From assembly GCF_050947875.1 (NCBI RefSeq), contig NC_134570.1:229509265-229573264 (forward strand): a DNA stretch of 64,000 nucleotides. Reading direction: 5' to 3'. This document shows, in pieces, positions 34,430-45,956 of the stretch. Made by a program: the position numbers and the translations under genes. The notes below the pieces were generated by a model. The model searched no databases, was not told where the DNA came from, and was given only the letters and a program-made list of their open reading frames with translations. Each line of letters starts with the position of its first letter. Positions within the stretch are counted from its first letter, which is position 1. Origin of the DNA: Dermacentor variabilis. Taxonomy: Eukaryota; Arthropoda; Arachnida; Ixodida; Ixodidae.

Positions 34430-35600
34430 CCTATCCATGAAGTGGGGGCGCACCGATGAAACATTCACTTTCTTCATGCAGCCAAAACAATCTTTTCCAA
34501 AGTACCACGTTGTACATAGTCAGAACGATAAGAAAACAGTCAGAATGATCTCACCATTTGTTGTAGCGAAATCTCTCACTGAAGCAATTGGCCCAGGCTA
34601 TAAAGTAACGAAGATGGGAAGTGGCGATCTTCTTCTCGAACTCCGCGACACAGTGCAGTTTGACAAACTGTCGAAAGTTGTAGCATTTGGGGAAATTCCC
34701 GTTTCAGTGGGCCCACACAGATCAATGAACACAGTGCGCGGAGTCGTCTCAGAAGATGACCTCCTCGAACTGAGCGAAAGCGAACTGTTTGAAGGATGGC
34801 AAGACCAGAATGTAGTCAAAGTTCAAAGAATAACATTGAGGCGAGATGACAAGCAAATACCTACCAAACACATAATCATTACTTTCTGAACCTGCAACCT
34901 ACCTGAAACAATAGAAACCGGTTACTGTAAGCTTCGCGTGAGACCGTATATCCCAAATGCGCGTCGATGCTTCAAGTGTCAGCGCTTTGGGCATGGGTCG
35001 CAGAACTGCAGAGGACGTGCTACTTGTGCCAAGTGTAGTTCTTCTGAACACGCTTCTGACATCTGTACATCAACAAACCACTGCGCCAACTGTGAAGGAG
35101 ACCACCCCGCCTACTCGCGATCGTGCCCTACTCGGAAAAAAGAGAAACAAATCATAGAACTGGAAGTAAAACTCAACCTATCATTTCCAGTGGCACGTAA
35201 GCGTTCCTCACTCCAAAATCAGTTCAGCCCTTCCTACACCGATGTGGCGCGTCGGGAGGCAGCGCTACATCTTCAGGCGGCCGCGCAAGTCACACGGAGT
35301 GTGACGGCAGTCACGCCATCAGCCCCCCTGGCGGGAGCAGCCATGGCTATTCCGCCCCCTAGCACGAAGGGCAAGCAGACCTCCGAGCCTGCCGATCCCA
35401 GGGCCACTGCTCGTGCAGACAGGCCCGAAAAACCCCCGCGCGTGCCCGCTGAGCGGGCGTCATCCAGCGCCTCGGACGAGGCGATGGATGTAACAAAAAA
35501 TTCTCCGGCGTCTCAGACGCCGAAGGAACGGCGTTGCTCCCTGGAGCACGCCAACAAAAAAGAAATACCCCGCATCAAGGAGCCTGGAAAGGTCCCTTAA
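34430..35600 (+). pseudogene. host LINE ORF1, main part with three zinc knuckles
   Basis: The frame runs KWGRTDETFTFFMQPKQSF, PKYHVVHSQNDKKTVRMISP and KMGSGDLLLELRD to a stop after TKHIIITF (34889). After a short break it continues from GYCKLRVRPYIPNARR through CFKCQRFGHGSQNC, CAKCSSSEHASDIC and CANCEGDHPAYSRSC to a Pro/Ala-rich tail ending at 35600. Three consecutive CCHC-type knuckles are the hallmark of a LINE gag-like ORF1. One nonsense or frame break splits it. It is followed within 50 bases by the ORF2 endonuclease. Confidence 0.85.
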
Positions 35601-35649
35601 GCCAACCTAAGTGATATCTCTTGACACACAGCACATAAACACAAACAAT

Positions 35650-36246
35650 ATGGATACACAAATATTATACTGGAACGTGAGAGGTTTGATCCACAACCTC
35701 GACGATGTCAAAGAACTCTTACACAAATACAATCCAAAGGTGCTGTGTGTTCAGGAGACACATCTTAAATCTACGCAAACAAACTTTCTTAGGCAATACG
35801 CTATTTTCCGGAAAGACCGAGATGATGATGTTGCATCGTCCGGCGGGGCACCAATAATAGTCGACAGAGGCGTTGCTTGTCGGCAACTGCAACTCCAAAC
35901 TCCTCTTCAGGCAGTTGCTATCCAAGCAGTTCTATTCAATAAACTAGTTACCATCACGTCTGTATACATCCCCCCAAGTTATCAACTCTCTAGCACAACA
36001 TTTCAAAGCTTTATTGATGAGCTGCGTCACCCTTACATAGTCGTCGGTGATCTAAACGCGCATAGCACACTGTGGGGTGGCTCACGCTGTGATGCGAGAG
36101 GATGGCTTATAGAAAACATCCTATTCACTTCAAGTTCCTGCTTGCTTAACGAGAAAAGCCATCATTTTACAGCTCTACACATAAAACATTTTCTTCGATA
36201 GACCTAAGCATAGCGTCTAGTACAATTGTGCCATATCTCCAGTGGG
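35650..36246 (+). pseudogene. host LINE ORF2, endonuclease N-terminal part
   Basis: Starts MDTQILYWNVRGLIHN (ATG at 35650). It carries the APE endonuclease residues Asn of YWNVRG, Glu of VQETHLKS, SVYIPPSY, and Asp/Asn of VVGDLNAHSTLWGG, then SCLLNEKS and a frame slip near 36170. The peptide reaches VPYLQWD at 36246, where the 9.7-kb inverted-repeat element begins. The missing continuation, VTNNPYGSDHFPIVLSL, is found at 45973 on the far side. Confidence 0.88.
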
Positions 36247-36262
36247 ATCCCAATGGACCACA

Positions 36263-36480
36263 AATAATCCACAGTACATCCGATGGATGTTTAGCGCCGG
36301 ACGTTTGGACATCCACCGGATATCCCTACAAATCCAGATGACATACGGCGGATATCTGAGGGACCGTCCCGTGCAAAAAAAGGCGTTCAATCGGACGTCT
36401 CGTGTATGCCCTTCTCTGACATTCGGACATCCGTCGGACCTTAAAAATTGACGTTTTTTAAGCTAAATATCCGAACAATG
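36263..36480. repeat. left subterminal motif cluster of the 9.7-kb element
   Basis: Many short related words in both orientations: CATCCGATGGATGT, CGGACGTTTGGACATCC, CCGGATATCC, GGCGGATATC, TCGGACGTC and TCGGACATCCGTCGGACC. The right end (45760-45956) has the same type of words (GGACGT, GGCGGACACC, CGGACGTCCACCG). Clusters of this kind often serve as transposase binding sites. Confidence 0.6.
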
Positions 36481-37854
36481 TCTGCTGGATAAAACAATCT
36501 GGACATGGACATCCCGGGGACATTTGTGGGATTTTAAATGTGGACATTGATTACAGAAACGTCCACGAGATGTACAGAGGACATTCATGATAAATCCGGC
36601 ACTTATCCATTGTTCGGTTTTGTTGGGGTGTCACCTTGCTGGTACTGCGGCTTTTTCACTGCATTAGAAGCTGTACTATACCCAAGAACCAATGCACCAG
36701 TTACAGGCACCATATGCTGCACTTCCTTTACTGTGAAAATTGCCTCCACAAATAATTAAGTGCCGCTAAAGGAACTGGGGCCATCTTACTGGTGCAGGTT
36801 GCAAAGGTGAAAATGTACATGGACACAACATCCACAGCAGAAGCACATGTTGCAAACTGGCACATTCAACATATTTAATGTAAGTTCCATTGGTACACAG
36901 GCATCAGAAATGTTTATGTGCTGCTTCCAAATGCACAGAATATGCATTATGTATCAACTCCAATAGTCATCAAAGTTGTAGATATTAAGCTGCATGAATG
37001 TGAAATCAAATGATGTAATAAGCCTTTTAATAAAACTTGCTCAGCTTTTTAGGATGGCCTAACTGAGGCATAGACTTACACATAAACTGCAGAAACATTG
37101 GATCTTTATTTAAAACGTATACTGTAAGAACATGCCTGTGTGCTTGGCACAGCAAAGCATAACCTGTGCCTGAACACGTTAAAGAAATGCCCATTGGGAC
37201 CAACAAAAAATTGAAAATCACAAAAGATGCCAGCAGGATTATATGTTAACATTGACAAGATCAGTACAGGGGCACAGAAGAGAACTAAAGATGTTTCTTC
37301 AAGTGACCTTAACAAAGAAAAATTCCAATTGTCAACCTAATGCAGCGATGTACAGACACTTTATGAAGGAAAAAGACTAGAATAAACTGACTGCATTGGT
37401 ACCTGAACTGTGATATCACAAATATAACTAAACAAACAGTACAAGAGAACAGGAAATATCTGGCACAATGACTATGCACACATTTTCTTGCAAAAAGGCA
37501 CATAATGGCATCTTTGCAACAACAACAATGCATATGATGCAAAAACAAACCGGCTGTCTCTTTGGCTCAGTGACTAGATGTTAAACTTGCATATAGACTG
37601 TGGTAGCAGTTCTACCTTGTAGAACTGTAGACGTACCCATCAGAGACTTCACAGAAACGTTCTTTTGTGCAAAGAAAAATGAGACTTCACCGGAAGCAAC
37701 TTACATATGCACGAAAGTGACTAGAATCCTCCCATAATATAAAATATATATAAAAAGTATCTTGCACAATAGTTCTGTACTAAAACACACTAATAGCACT
37801 TCAATAAAGCGCATCCTTGATTTTATAAGCAAGATGCTCATAGTATAGGACACA
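36481..37854. other. interior of the 9.7-kb element, nothing recognised
   Basis: AT-rich. Minus-strand open blocks at 37106-37315 and 37309-37548 show no family resemblance. Confidence 0.4.
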
Positions 37855-38265
37855 GTGGTGGTGGTGGTAACAACTTTATTAACAATCCGGCAAATTCGTG
37901 GCCTGGGCCTAGGCCGCCCCCGAGGAGGTCCGGAGATCCTGTCTCCTCGCCGCCTCACGCCTCACGGGCTAGCTGGATGGCCCATAGTTGATTTTCGAGG
38001 TTTGAGCTGCGCAACGCGGCCGTCCATCGCGCCGCAGCTTCATCTGGGGAAACTGCATTTTCTTTGCATATAATTTCACATTCCCAGGGAATGTGTCTAA
38101 GAGATGCGTGAGCCCTGCTGCATAATTTGCAGTTATCATCTGAGTAGATGTCCGGATATATCCTTCTGAGATGGACGGGGTTGGGGAAGGTCTTTGTTTG
38201 TAGCTGCCGCCAGTCTACCGCTTGGGCCCTGTCGAGTTTGGGGTTAGGGGGCGGATAAACCCGCC
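37855..38265 (-). mobile_element. 3' fragment of an RNase H-type LINE
   Basis: The minus strand ends in an AATAAAGTTGTTACCACCACC-type tail. The peptide upstream reads PVHLRRIYPDIYSDDNCKLC, HASLRHIPWECEI, WTAALRSSNLENQLWAIQLA. That is the C-terminal zinc-like motif (C-x2-C, H-x4-C) and tail of an I-type LINE ORF2. Truncated at about 400 bp, as most LINE copies are. It inserted into the 9.7-kb element after that element arrived or inside its ancestor. Confidence 0.75.
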
Positions 38266-39340
38266 TTCAGTTATGATAAAATTTTGTAATATCACAGTAT
38301 CACAGTAGCAGCAATATAAAACGAATCTTCCATGACATAAAAATTATATAAAGTAAAAAGCTCTCACAAGTTATTTTACACAGACTCAATATTGATCTCA
38401 CGAAGGGGAAGCTTTGCAGAGGCAGCAACATGCATAATAAAGGCAGAGGTTAGAAAAACCCTCAAGATCCAGTGATAAAAACTGCTTTGGACAAAGGAAA
38501 AATAACAGCATCTTACGAAAGCATGTCTTTGCAATGGAGGCGATTCTCAGCCCTTCAAGCACAGAAAAAGGCAAGAGAGAAAGGCCTGTCCAGCATTTTT
38601 TGCATTGAGTGGCTGGCCTTTACTATTTCCAGTAAGGTCCAAAAGTTAGCCCACTGGTAGCATGAACACACCAGCATGTGTTTCCACAATAGTACACCAC
38701 AGTGACGTTATCACACAATAGGCCACAATGTGTTCATTTCACAGATAGAGCACGGCAGAACACGACACTAGCATAATGGAACAGGAGCAGCTTGTTTGCT
38801 GTACTTATGCACCGCATGCTTCAGTGATGCCAGTATATGTCGGGGTCAGTCCAAGCCACAACTGCAGGATAAAAAAGCTAACATATTTATTTGGTCTTTT
38901 GAGGGTTCCTCTGAATTGCCGCTAATAAGACATGTGTCGCAGTCTTTTCATTCCTTGTGATAATGGCTGGGATTCCCACAGCCATGCAAAGATGACAGTT
39001 GACAGCAGGGCTACAGTAAGCATGGCATTTATGCAACAGTGAATGTGCCACTTACGACGGTGGCCTACAGATACAAGCAAAGGATTCAGGATCCTCCTTG
39101 CGAGCATAGGTCTCAGGCAGATTAGCAAGATTGCAAAACAGTCGAATTTATTCCTGGCAAGCCAACCGCTTCTGTGCCGAGAAATCTGGGCAACGCTCTT
39201 ACGGAATGCACTGCCTTAGCGTTTCACACATGCACGTGGTTTTTGCCGCTTGTGCACTGCATTGTGCACGAACCATGCGCTGGTGTGTTTATGCTAACAA
39301 CGGGTGGACATGTAGATGCATGTACAGAACAAACAGAAAT
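38266..39340. other. interior of the 9.7-kb element
   Basis: No gene recognised. Bases 38300-38560 contain weak, diverged relatives of the 258-bp tandem unit that follows (ATAACAGCAT, TTTGCAATGG). Confidence 0.4.
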
Positions 39341-39855
39341 ACTCTGAAATACTGAGGTAAAAAAGATCTTGCGTCTAATGTAAGTTTTTCGCACACAAGT
39401 TTTGTAGAGTAGCAGAATAACAGCATTTCATAAAACCATGGCTTTGCAATGGTAGCAATTTCACCAACACAGAAGACTGCCATGACAAAAAAAAACAAAA
39501 AACAAGTTCTCGCACGCAAATTCTGCACAAAACCATATTGATGGAGCCTAGCAAGAACGTGACTTTGCAAGTGATTTGACAATGCAGACGACAGAAATAC
39601 TCTGAAATATTGAGGTAAAAAAGATCTTGCGTCTAACGTAAGTATTTCGCACACAAGTTTTGTAGAGTAGCAGAATAACAGCATTTCAGAAAACCATGGC
39701 TTTGCAATGGTAGCAATTTCACCAACACAGAAGACTGCCATGACAAAAAAAACAAAAAAAAGTTCTCGCACACAAATTCTGCACAAAACCATATTGATGG
39801 AGCCTAGCAAGAACGTGACTTTGCAAGTGATTTGAAATGGAGATGACAGGCAGAA
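39341..39855. repeat. 258-bp tandem duplication (two copies)
   Basis: Unit 1 starts at ACTCTGAAATACTGAGG (39341) and unit 2 at 39599 (ACTCTGAAATATTGAGG). The copies are about 95% alike to my eye. Because 258 is a multiple of three, a minus-strand frame stays open across both (39289-40005) and encodes two near-identical hydrophobic blocks including VMAVFCVGEIATIAKPWF. I regard the protein as unproven. Confidence 0.85.
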
Positions 39856-40504
39856 TCCTTCCAACGCATGAAAAAAAATTCTGCAATTGTACTGTGCAAA
39901 GTTAAAAAAAAGAACCCTGAGTAGCTGCCTCAAGTCCACGAAACATGCCTTGGCGTTGGACAGCAGATTCTCAAAGTTCCACCAGATGCACAGGCCGACA
40001 ACCAAGCAGCCTCCGATGAATGTACAGTCTCCAGGTCATAGCTGCAGTGCTTTACAAAGGAATGGCCTCCTCCACTTATTCTGCATGAAACTAAAAGAGC
40101 AGAATGATAAAAAATGTGAGGTTTGGGGAAACAAACTAGTACAAGCCTGCTTTGTGGATAATGATCAAGCCATTGCAAAATCAACATCCTGCTCATATGA
40201 GTGGCGACCTGAAGGGGCCAGCCATGCTGTAGACAGCTGGTTTTAGCTCTCAAAGCGCACTTTTGCAGTCAAAGCAGATGCAGTAAATGCAGTGGCAGTC
40301 ATGGGAAACGTGCATGCATACAGCATTATAGTGCGTCGCACTGGTCTCCCACTCCGTTCTAATGTAGTGTACGCAGCATCCCGCAGCAAATGCGGGATAA
40401 AAAAAGAGAATTCGTTTCGTGGGAAATTTAACCTGAGTTATAATCGCAGCCCTGAATTTGCGTAAATTTTTTTGACAAAAAGTGCGATCATTATATGAGT
40501 AAGT

Positions 40505-40700
40505 ACGGTCATCTTTGATATAGGCTTAACTTTCTGTAGAATGCATTAACGATGCTTGAAGCATGTTCTTCGAAAGTTAGCCGGAAGTCAACCAATATTT
40601 TTGAGTCGCGCTTACAACTCGCTCTTCTCAAAGGAATGTTATCAAGTGAGTATTCGGATAGTAAAGGGTACATTCTGCGATTAAAGAAATCAACAAATGG
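40505..40700 (-). pseudogene. LINE RT C-terminal scrap
   Basis: The minus-strand peptide YSLDNIPLRRASCKRDSKIL followed by VDFRLTFEEHASSIVNAFYR matches the Jockey/CR1-type pattern in which YxL...L is followed by KDLGVxxDxxLxFxxHI. The first half of the KDLGV box is altered. It lies in the intron or flank just downstream of the last DUF4806 exon. Confidence 0.55.
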
Positions 40701-40744
40701 CACCGCCTCTCAAGCTGCTGAAAACCAGTGGGGTAAAAACATAC

Positions 40745-40873
40745 CTTGAGGCAGGTAGACCTCAGCGCTTGGCTTCTTATGGCTGCCGGCCCTTTCTGGA
40801 GCATGCCTTAGCCACGACTTCATGGTGTCTTCAATGTCATTAGTGCTGCCTTCTGTCATCCGTCTTGCAGCAA
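40745..40873 (-). CDS. DUF4806-domain gene, exon C (domain C-terminus)
   Basis: The minus strand has acceptor TTGCTTATTTCAG before the exon and donor CCTCAAG|GTATGT after it. The 129-bp exon reads AARRMTEGSTNDIEDTMKSW then LRHAPERAGSHKKP. The pattern of a small helix, T-x3-IE-x3-x-WLRxAxER, is what follows the core in DUF4806 proteins. Exon B ends in phase 1 (G) and this exon supplies TT, making Val, so the two join in frame. It ends in phase 1, so at least one further exon is expected at lower coordinates; I could not find it. The function of DUF4806 proteins is not known. Confidence 0.65.
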
Positions 40874-42253
40874 CTGAAATAAGCAAGTTCCCACTAATGG
40901 TGAGAATAGCAAATATAGCTTGGGATGTTAAGATGAAGCTTTACGTCACTAAGGTATCGTATGCGCCTTGTACGTCCCACTGTTTCTTTTTTCTTTTTGT
41001 GTCCGTGTCCTTTATGCGCAACCGTACATACGAAGCTATAGCTCGGGCCCAACTCTAATGCTGTGCAGAAACACTTATGAAGCAACAGCTAGACTGTTTT
41101 GTATGGGATTCATTGAATTTGCGAGAGAAAATTAAGGTCTAGTCACTGCTGTAAGCAAAATTTTGATGTAGGGTGTAATTTTTTTACAAATATTTAAAAA
41201 AAGCTTTACAAATATATAACTCTGCATCAGACACATCACATTCCAGTAAATTTTATTTTATATAGATCGCCTAAAGCAGACAAAGTTGAGGGAGAAATTT
41301 GCAGCAGCTTACATGAACTTGTTAAAACGTCTACAAGGGTTTTGGAAATGTCCTATTCAATTATAGGTAGTATATTTGACAACGATGTGAAATGTATCAA
41401 TTTTGTCTGATTTAGGCGTACTGTTAGGTCCAGTTTACAGAATTGCAATATAATGAATTGCTGAGATACAGTTATGAACTTCACAGTTTTGATCAAATTT
41501 TGTAATATTTAGGAATCTTGTAAAACATTTGACGCCATGAATAAAAATCTGTTTGCTACAGTCACTAGATTTTAACTTTTTCCTTTAAAAGCAACCTCAT
41601 GAATTTCATTGCAGTGACTGGGAGAAAATGATTTCTGCTTTTCCATGTATTTAGATAGCAGCACCCGAGCGAAAGCTTCCCTTTAAGAAAAATGCATAAA
41701 AAGAACAAAACACATAAAAGGCAGACTTCACTGTGTAAGAAATTGAACTCGAAAAGCTCTAATGAAATCCCAACAAGCAACGCTGGTGATATCTTTTAGA
41801 CTTACTGACAACTATAGACCAGATAGCGAAATAGAGAGGAGAATGCAACTAATCCTTACTAAAATACCTCATGCGAGACAGTATATTATTTTCATCAGCC
41901 ACCACCAGGTCATCGACAACACACCCAAAAGCTATCCTTACAATAGCTCAGTGCACTGGAATAGAAGGACTTTTCTGGCAGCAAAGGTGATTGCTCAACA
42001 CCACCAGCCTTTGCTAACACCGTGTCCACTCATACGAATCGCTTCCCAGTAGCCAGCGATATATGAGGACCTGGTGCAGCAGCAGTGATGCTGTAGATTA
42101 CCCAAAACCACACTGCACTTAGTGTGGCTATTGAACTATTTGCACTAAGCCACTGTGTAATAAAAGGCTTAATAGCTGTCTATCGAAAGCATAAATTAAG
42201 TTCATCCTAGTGCTCGTACTCATAAAAAGATATAAAGAGAAGTTTCAACTCAC
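40874..42253 (-). other. putative intron between exons C and B
   Basis: AT-rich, with no coding signal. Boundaries are GTGAG at 42253 and TTTCAG at 40874 on the minus strand. Confidence 0.5.
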
Positions 42254-42413
42254 CAATAATTGCAGCTGTAGTCTTCAGACTAGAGAAACTCAGTTTTCCC
42301 GTCTGGCCAACCCAAGAAAAAAGTGTGGCTAGGTCATCATGAATGGTGTATGCAAGTATACGCTTTGTAGCTGCACTGGCATTTCTCCCTCCAAGGTCTG
42401 TGAACTCGCGAAC
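42254..42413 (-). CDS. DUF4806-domain gene, exon B (domain core)
   Basis: Bounded on the minus strand by a strong acceptor (TCTGTTTTTTGCAG) and a strong donor (ATTATTG|GTGAGT). The 160-bp exon encodes VREFTDLGGRN, ATKRILAYTIHDDLATLFSW and VGQTGKLSFSSLKTTAAII. The GG after a hydrophobic helix, the RIL helix, the L-x5-SW-x-G turn and the GK-x-F-x-L block are the core signature of DUF4806 as I know the family. The reading frame has no stop. It lies within the 9.7-kb inverted-repeat element. Confidence 0.72.
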
Positions 42414-42990
42414 CTGCAAAAAACAGATTTCCAGTAAATGTGTGCGATCACAGAAAATGAAAACTGAATGTATGGCTATGCCAGTTGGAAAACGCCCGCT
42501 GCATGGAACCGTTGGCAAACATGTTCACAAAACAAGCTGTCGTGCAGCACTCTCATGCCATAGAAACGGCAAGTCTTAGCGTTATTTTCTTCAGCATACA
42601 GCAACTCCAAGCAAAGAGACCTACAAGAAGTTACGTATTCATTCACATGGCCTTGTGGTGCAGAAGACTAGGTGTGTCCTCTTTGCACTCTGCCAAGAAT
42701 AGCTGGTGAAACCATTCCACTGCACAATCAGGCTATTACACAACTGCCACAGTGGCAGAGTCTGGTCAGCGGGTTCCTGTGTGCTACTTTCCACTAATGT
42801 AGCCACATTTCTATGCAGAGCATTATGCATATGCATCATCTCACACCTAATCAACAATACCACGCTATAGGCAGGATGTCACAGTTGATGCAGCTAAGCG
42901 AAATGTCAGGGCTTAAGATCTGCATATTCCCCAGGCAATTTTTCAGAAAAAATTGTCAATTTGAAGATGCAACTCTAAAGCCACAGGGGT

Positions 42991-43160
42991 AAAAAAAACT
43001 AAATTCTGGAGTGTTATGTGCCAAAATCACGATGACTATGAGGCACACCGTAGTGGGGGACTCCAGGTTAATTTTGACCATCTGGGGTCCTTTAATGTGC
43101 ACCTAGCGTAAGGTACATGAATGTTTTTGCGCTTCTTCCCCATTGAAACCACCTGGATAA
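42991..43160 (-). mobile_element. tRNA-derived tick SINE, body only
   Basis: Reverse-complement relative of the SINE at 54889-55111. It shares TTATGTGCCAAAATCACGAT-like sequence, GAGGCACACCGTAGTGGGGG, ACCTGGGGTTCTTTAATGTGC (diverged here) and the A-rich end at 42991. The tRNA-like head is not recognisable. Lies in the putative intron between exons B and A. Confidence 0.7.
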
Positions 43161-43787
43161 GGTCAATTAGACCACCTGTGATCAGTTCACTGTGTGGCTG
43201 GGTTCGAAGATATCAGCTTTACAGAGTAGATGGTAGAATGATGCAATGAAGAATACCAGTGCTGTAATGGAGGGGTGTGACAGATTTTAATTTCAGATAT
43301 GTAGAGATGTTCCTCCTTTGCTGGTAGAAATTTTAGCATTCCAACAAAGCAATAGCTCATAATTATGAATTCAATGTATCTAAGCCCAGAAGTTGCTGCA
43401 AGATGTTTGTAAAATGCAACCTTGCCAGTAAGTGTTCTGTGCATTGGGTTTATCTCAAGTAGGGTATATGTTGGCACATGCTATCGTGCATGCTTTGTCT
43501 TTCAGCATACATGAGTCGTAACTGAAAATTGTTTTCAGTACAGACACAGAAATCTCATTCGCAAGCATACATTCAGTAACTGCAGCGTGTGTTGTCACTA
43601 TATATGCAAGTCATGTTCGCAAAATTATTTCTGTACTGCTACACAAATCTCATACGCACTGACCTGTTTCATGCAACAGCATGCAGCTGTAACTACAGGC
43701 AACAGGGGCGTACACCACTGAATATCTTTTTTTTTTTGCATTCAAGTGCTCTCTATTGTCTATGCTAAATTCAGGAAAACTACGTAC

Positions 43788-43997
43788 CAAACCAAACTCG
43801 CAGTGTTCTCTTTCTCCAGGCTTTCATCAAAAGCCATAAAATCTTCCAAGCTGTGGAAGGGGCACTCGATGAGTGGATCACTTCCACCAAGAGGTTGCTT
43901 TATATGCATGTTGCACAACTTTTCAAGCAAGCCCCCATGGTGTTGTTGTGTAAAATGCACGATGTTGAGCAGTCGGAGCACATATGCTTCTTGAAGC
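43788..43997 (-). CDS. DUF4806-domain gene, exon A (N-terminal half of domain)
   Basis: Acceptor TTTTGTGTTTGAAG on the minus strand. The exon reads LQEAYVLRLLNIVHFTQQHH, then CPFHSLEDFMAFDESLEKEN and TASL. The block P-x-xSLEDFMAFDESLE followed by Leu-Val is the usual entry to DUF4806. The strongest donor (GTACGT, exon end 43788) leaves phase 2, which would put exon B out of frame. A weaker GTTTGG five bases earlier (exon end 43793) joins exactly as TASL-VREF. Either the weak site is used or one base has been gained or lost. The upstream exon must end in phase 2. Confidence 0.62.
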
Positions 43998-44552
43998 CTT
44001 CAAACACAAAAGGAAGGAAATGTGGTAGTCAGGAACGTAACTAGCTAGGCATTTCATAGGCCATTTTTTGCTCATCATAAATTACAGGCAATTATTTTTA
44101 CAAGGTACGTTGGAATCTAAGTGTCTTCGGTTACTACACTTTAGGTAAAGAAATGTCCTGCCACAAAAACATTTTGATGTGCTATTAAAATATCAGAGAA
44201 TTTTCTGACTGCTAGCAATTTATTCTGAAACAAAGAACATTTTATTGTCCTAGAAACTGGTAACTTCTCACATATCAGCAATACAAAATAAGGCACTATC
44301 AAGCTCCAACATATGACTGTAATTCATAATGCTCTGCACCATGCCTGGCACTTTGAACCTAATGAGAGAGATGCACCCTTCCCTTGAACGCCTTGAGGCC
44401 ATGGAACAACATAGATTTAAAAGAGGAGTCTCAATAAATAGCCTCTATACAACAGTCTGAACACGCACACATTGCTTTGAAGCTTTTGTGACTGCACGTA
44501 TGCGCTACTACACGACCTCCGGTGCAAGACACAAAGCAACAAAAAACAATGT
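43998..44552. other. putative intron, nothing recognised
   Basis: No coding signal that I can support. Confidence 0.4.
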
Positions 44553-44975
44553 TCATGCTATGGGTGTTCATGCAACGCGCTTCTTTTGATACCATATTCG
44601 CTTGCCCATTCACGCAAGGAATCCTGCAGTCCATCACGCACGCTTGTGCGCCCTTCACTATCACTGCTACTGTGGACACCAAAGAGAGCAGACTGTAGAT
44701 CGACTTCTTCCCACTGTTCCCCGTCATCTGTGTTTACGGGCGTGATGTCTTCGCAACAATGCTTTTCAAGTCGCGCGATTTAAGCTTTCTAAGCTGTTCC
44801 CACCGCTGTCACGTGGTGCTTCGAGACGTTCAACAAATGCTATTTGTTCCGAGTCATGCCGACTACTTTCACAACTCCCCTGAACTCCTTCTTTCGCAAA
44901 AACATCAATAACTTTCTTTGTATCCCTGCTTGCCTTCTCGCAAGCACGCCTGTCGGGTGGTCGCGACATTTGGTG
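44553..44975 (-). pseudogene. candidate 5' exons of the DUF4806-domain gene
   Basis: On the minus strand an ATG in good context (CACCAAATGTCG, near 44970) starts MSRPPDRRACEKASRDTKKV and the frame stops at about 44766 (LESLNRAT). An overlapping frame (about 44790-44553) reads DDGEQWEEVDLQSALFGV then GLQDSLREWASEYGIKRSAL. The last part resembles the L-x-x-W-A-x-x-x-x-I-x-x-x-A-L segment found near the N-terminus of many arthropod transposon-associated proteins. The two pieces are out of frame and I found no good splice pair, so this is either broken or a different gene. Confidence 0.35.
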
Positions 44976-45044
44976 CGTAGGAAGCGAGAACAAAGCAGTT
45001 TTACTTGTACGCAATAAGCCTACTAACAATAGCCCTAACCGCAC

Positions 45045-45956
45045 TTTTGTGAAGAGAGTCAGTACTCCCCGCGCAGAAACTGGCCCTCAGATCACACGCA
45101 TGGAACAAAAGAGCTCTTGCCGCGTTTCCAAAGTGCAAGGTCGCGGTGCGTCAGTTGAAAGCCGCGCGAGAAAGGCACCTGCATTCAACAACAAAACGCG
45201 CTACGGCACCCGCCGAAGCGAGCGAATATTTTTCACATATTGATGACCATGACGATTGAAGGTGCGTATTACAAAAGGGTAACGTAAGATAGTAAAACCG
45301 AAATGCCACAAAGCCTATTAAAACATTCAAAATAACTTCAAGAAAGATTTTAGTAGTTTGAGCAGAATACAAATGCGCATAATTCACACTGCTGAAAAAA
45401 AAGGTAAAGAAAGTTCTAGTACGATGATACGGCTTGGTGAAGCATCCTAATACATAGTAACATGGGTTTTCTTAACAATACAAATATTTATTTGCTCAGA
45501 ACAGAAGAGAATAAGCGCTTGGATTATAGCGTACTATTTTTTATAGAATGATGTCCTAGTACTTCACACCCTGGACGGTGCGCGACGCCGTGCCGAAAGG
45601 TAAAAAACCCGCACGCAAGTGCTAGGTCAGATTTTGTTTAGCCCGTGTTCAAAGTCTAGGTTCCTAAATAAAATGTAGGTTTTAAATATTATGTAAATAT
45701 TTAAATAAATCATCGCATGTAGCTTCACGTCTGTGCTTATGTCCAAGGCATAAATCAGTGGACGTTACAAGGCACTCATAGGCGGACACCTGCAGGACGT
45801 ACGCCGCTGGTCGATCCATAAACAAACATCCTCCGGACGTCCACCGTATACGCGGACGTTATGCTGCGTCCCAAGAACTAGGTCCCCTGTTCGTACCATG
45901 GATATCGTTTCCCGGACGTGGACGTTCGGACCTAAATTGCATATCCACTGGATATC
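45045..45956. other. right flank and subterminal region of the 9.7-kb element
   Basis: No gene seen. It would include the promoter of the minus-strand gene. GGACGT-type motifs are concentrated at 45760-45956. Confidence 0.5.
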
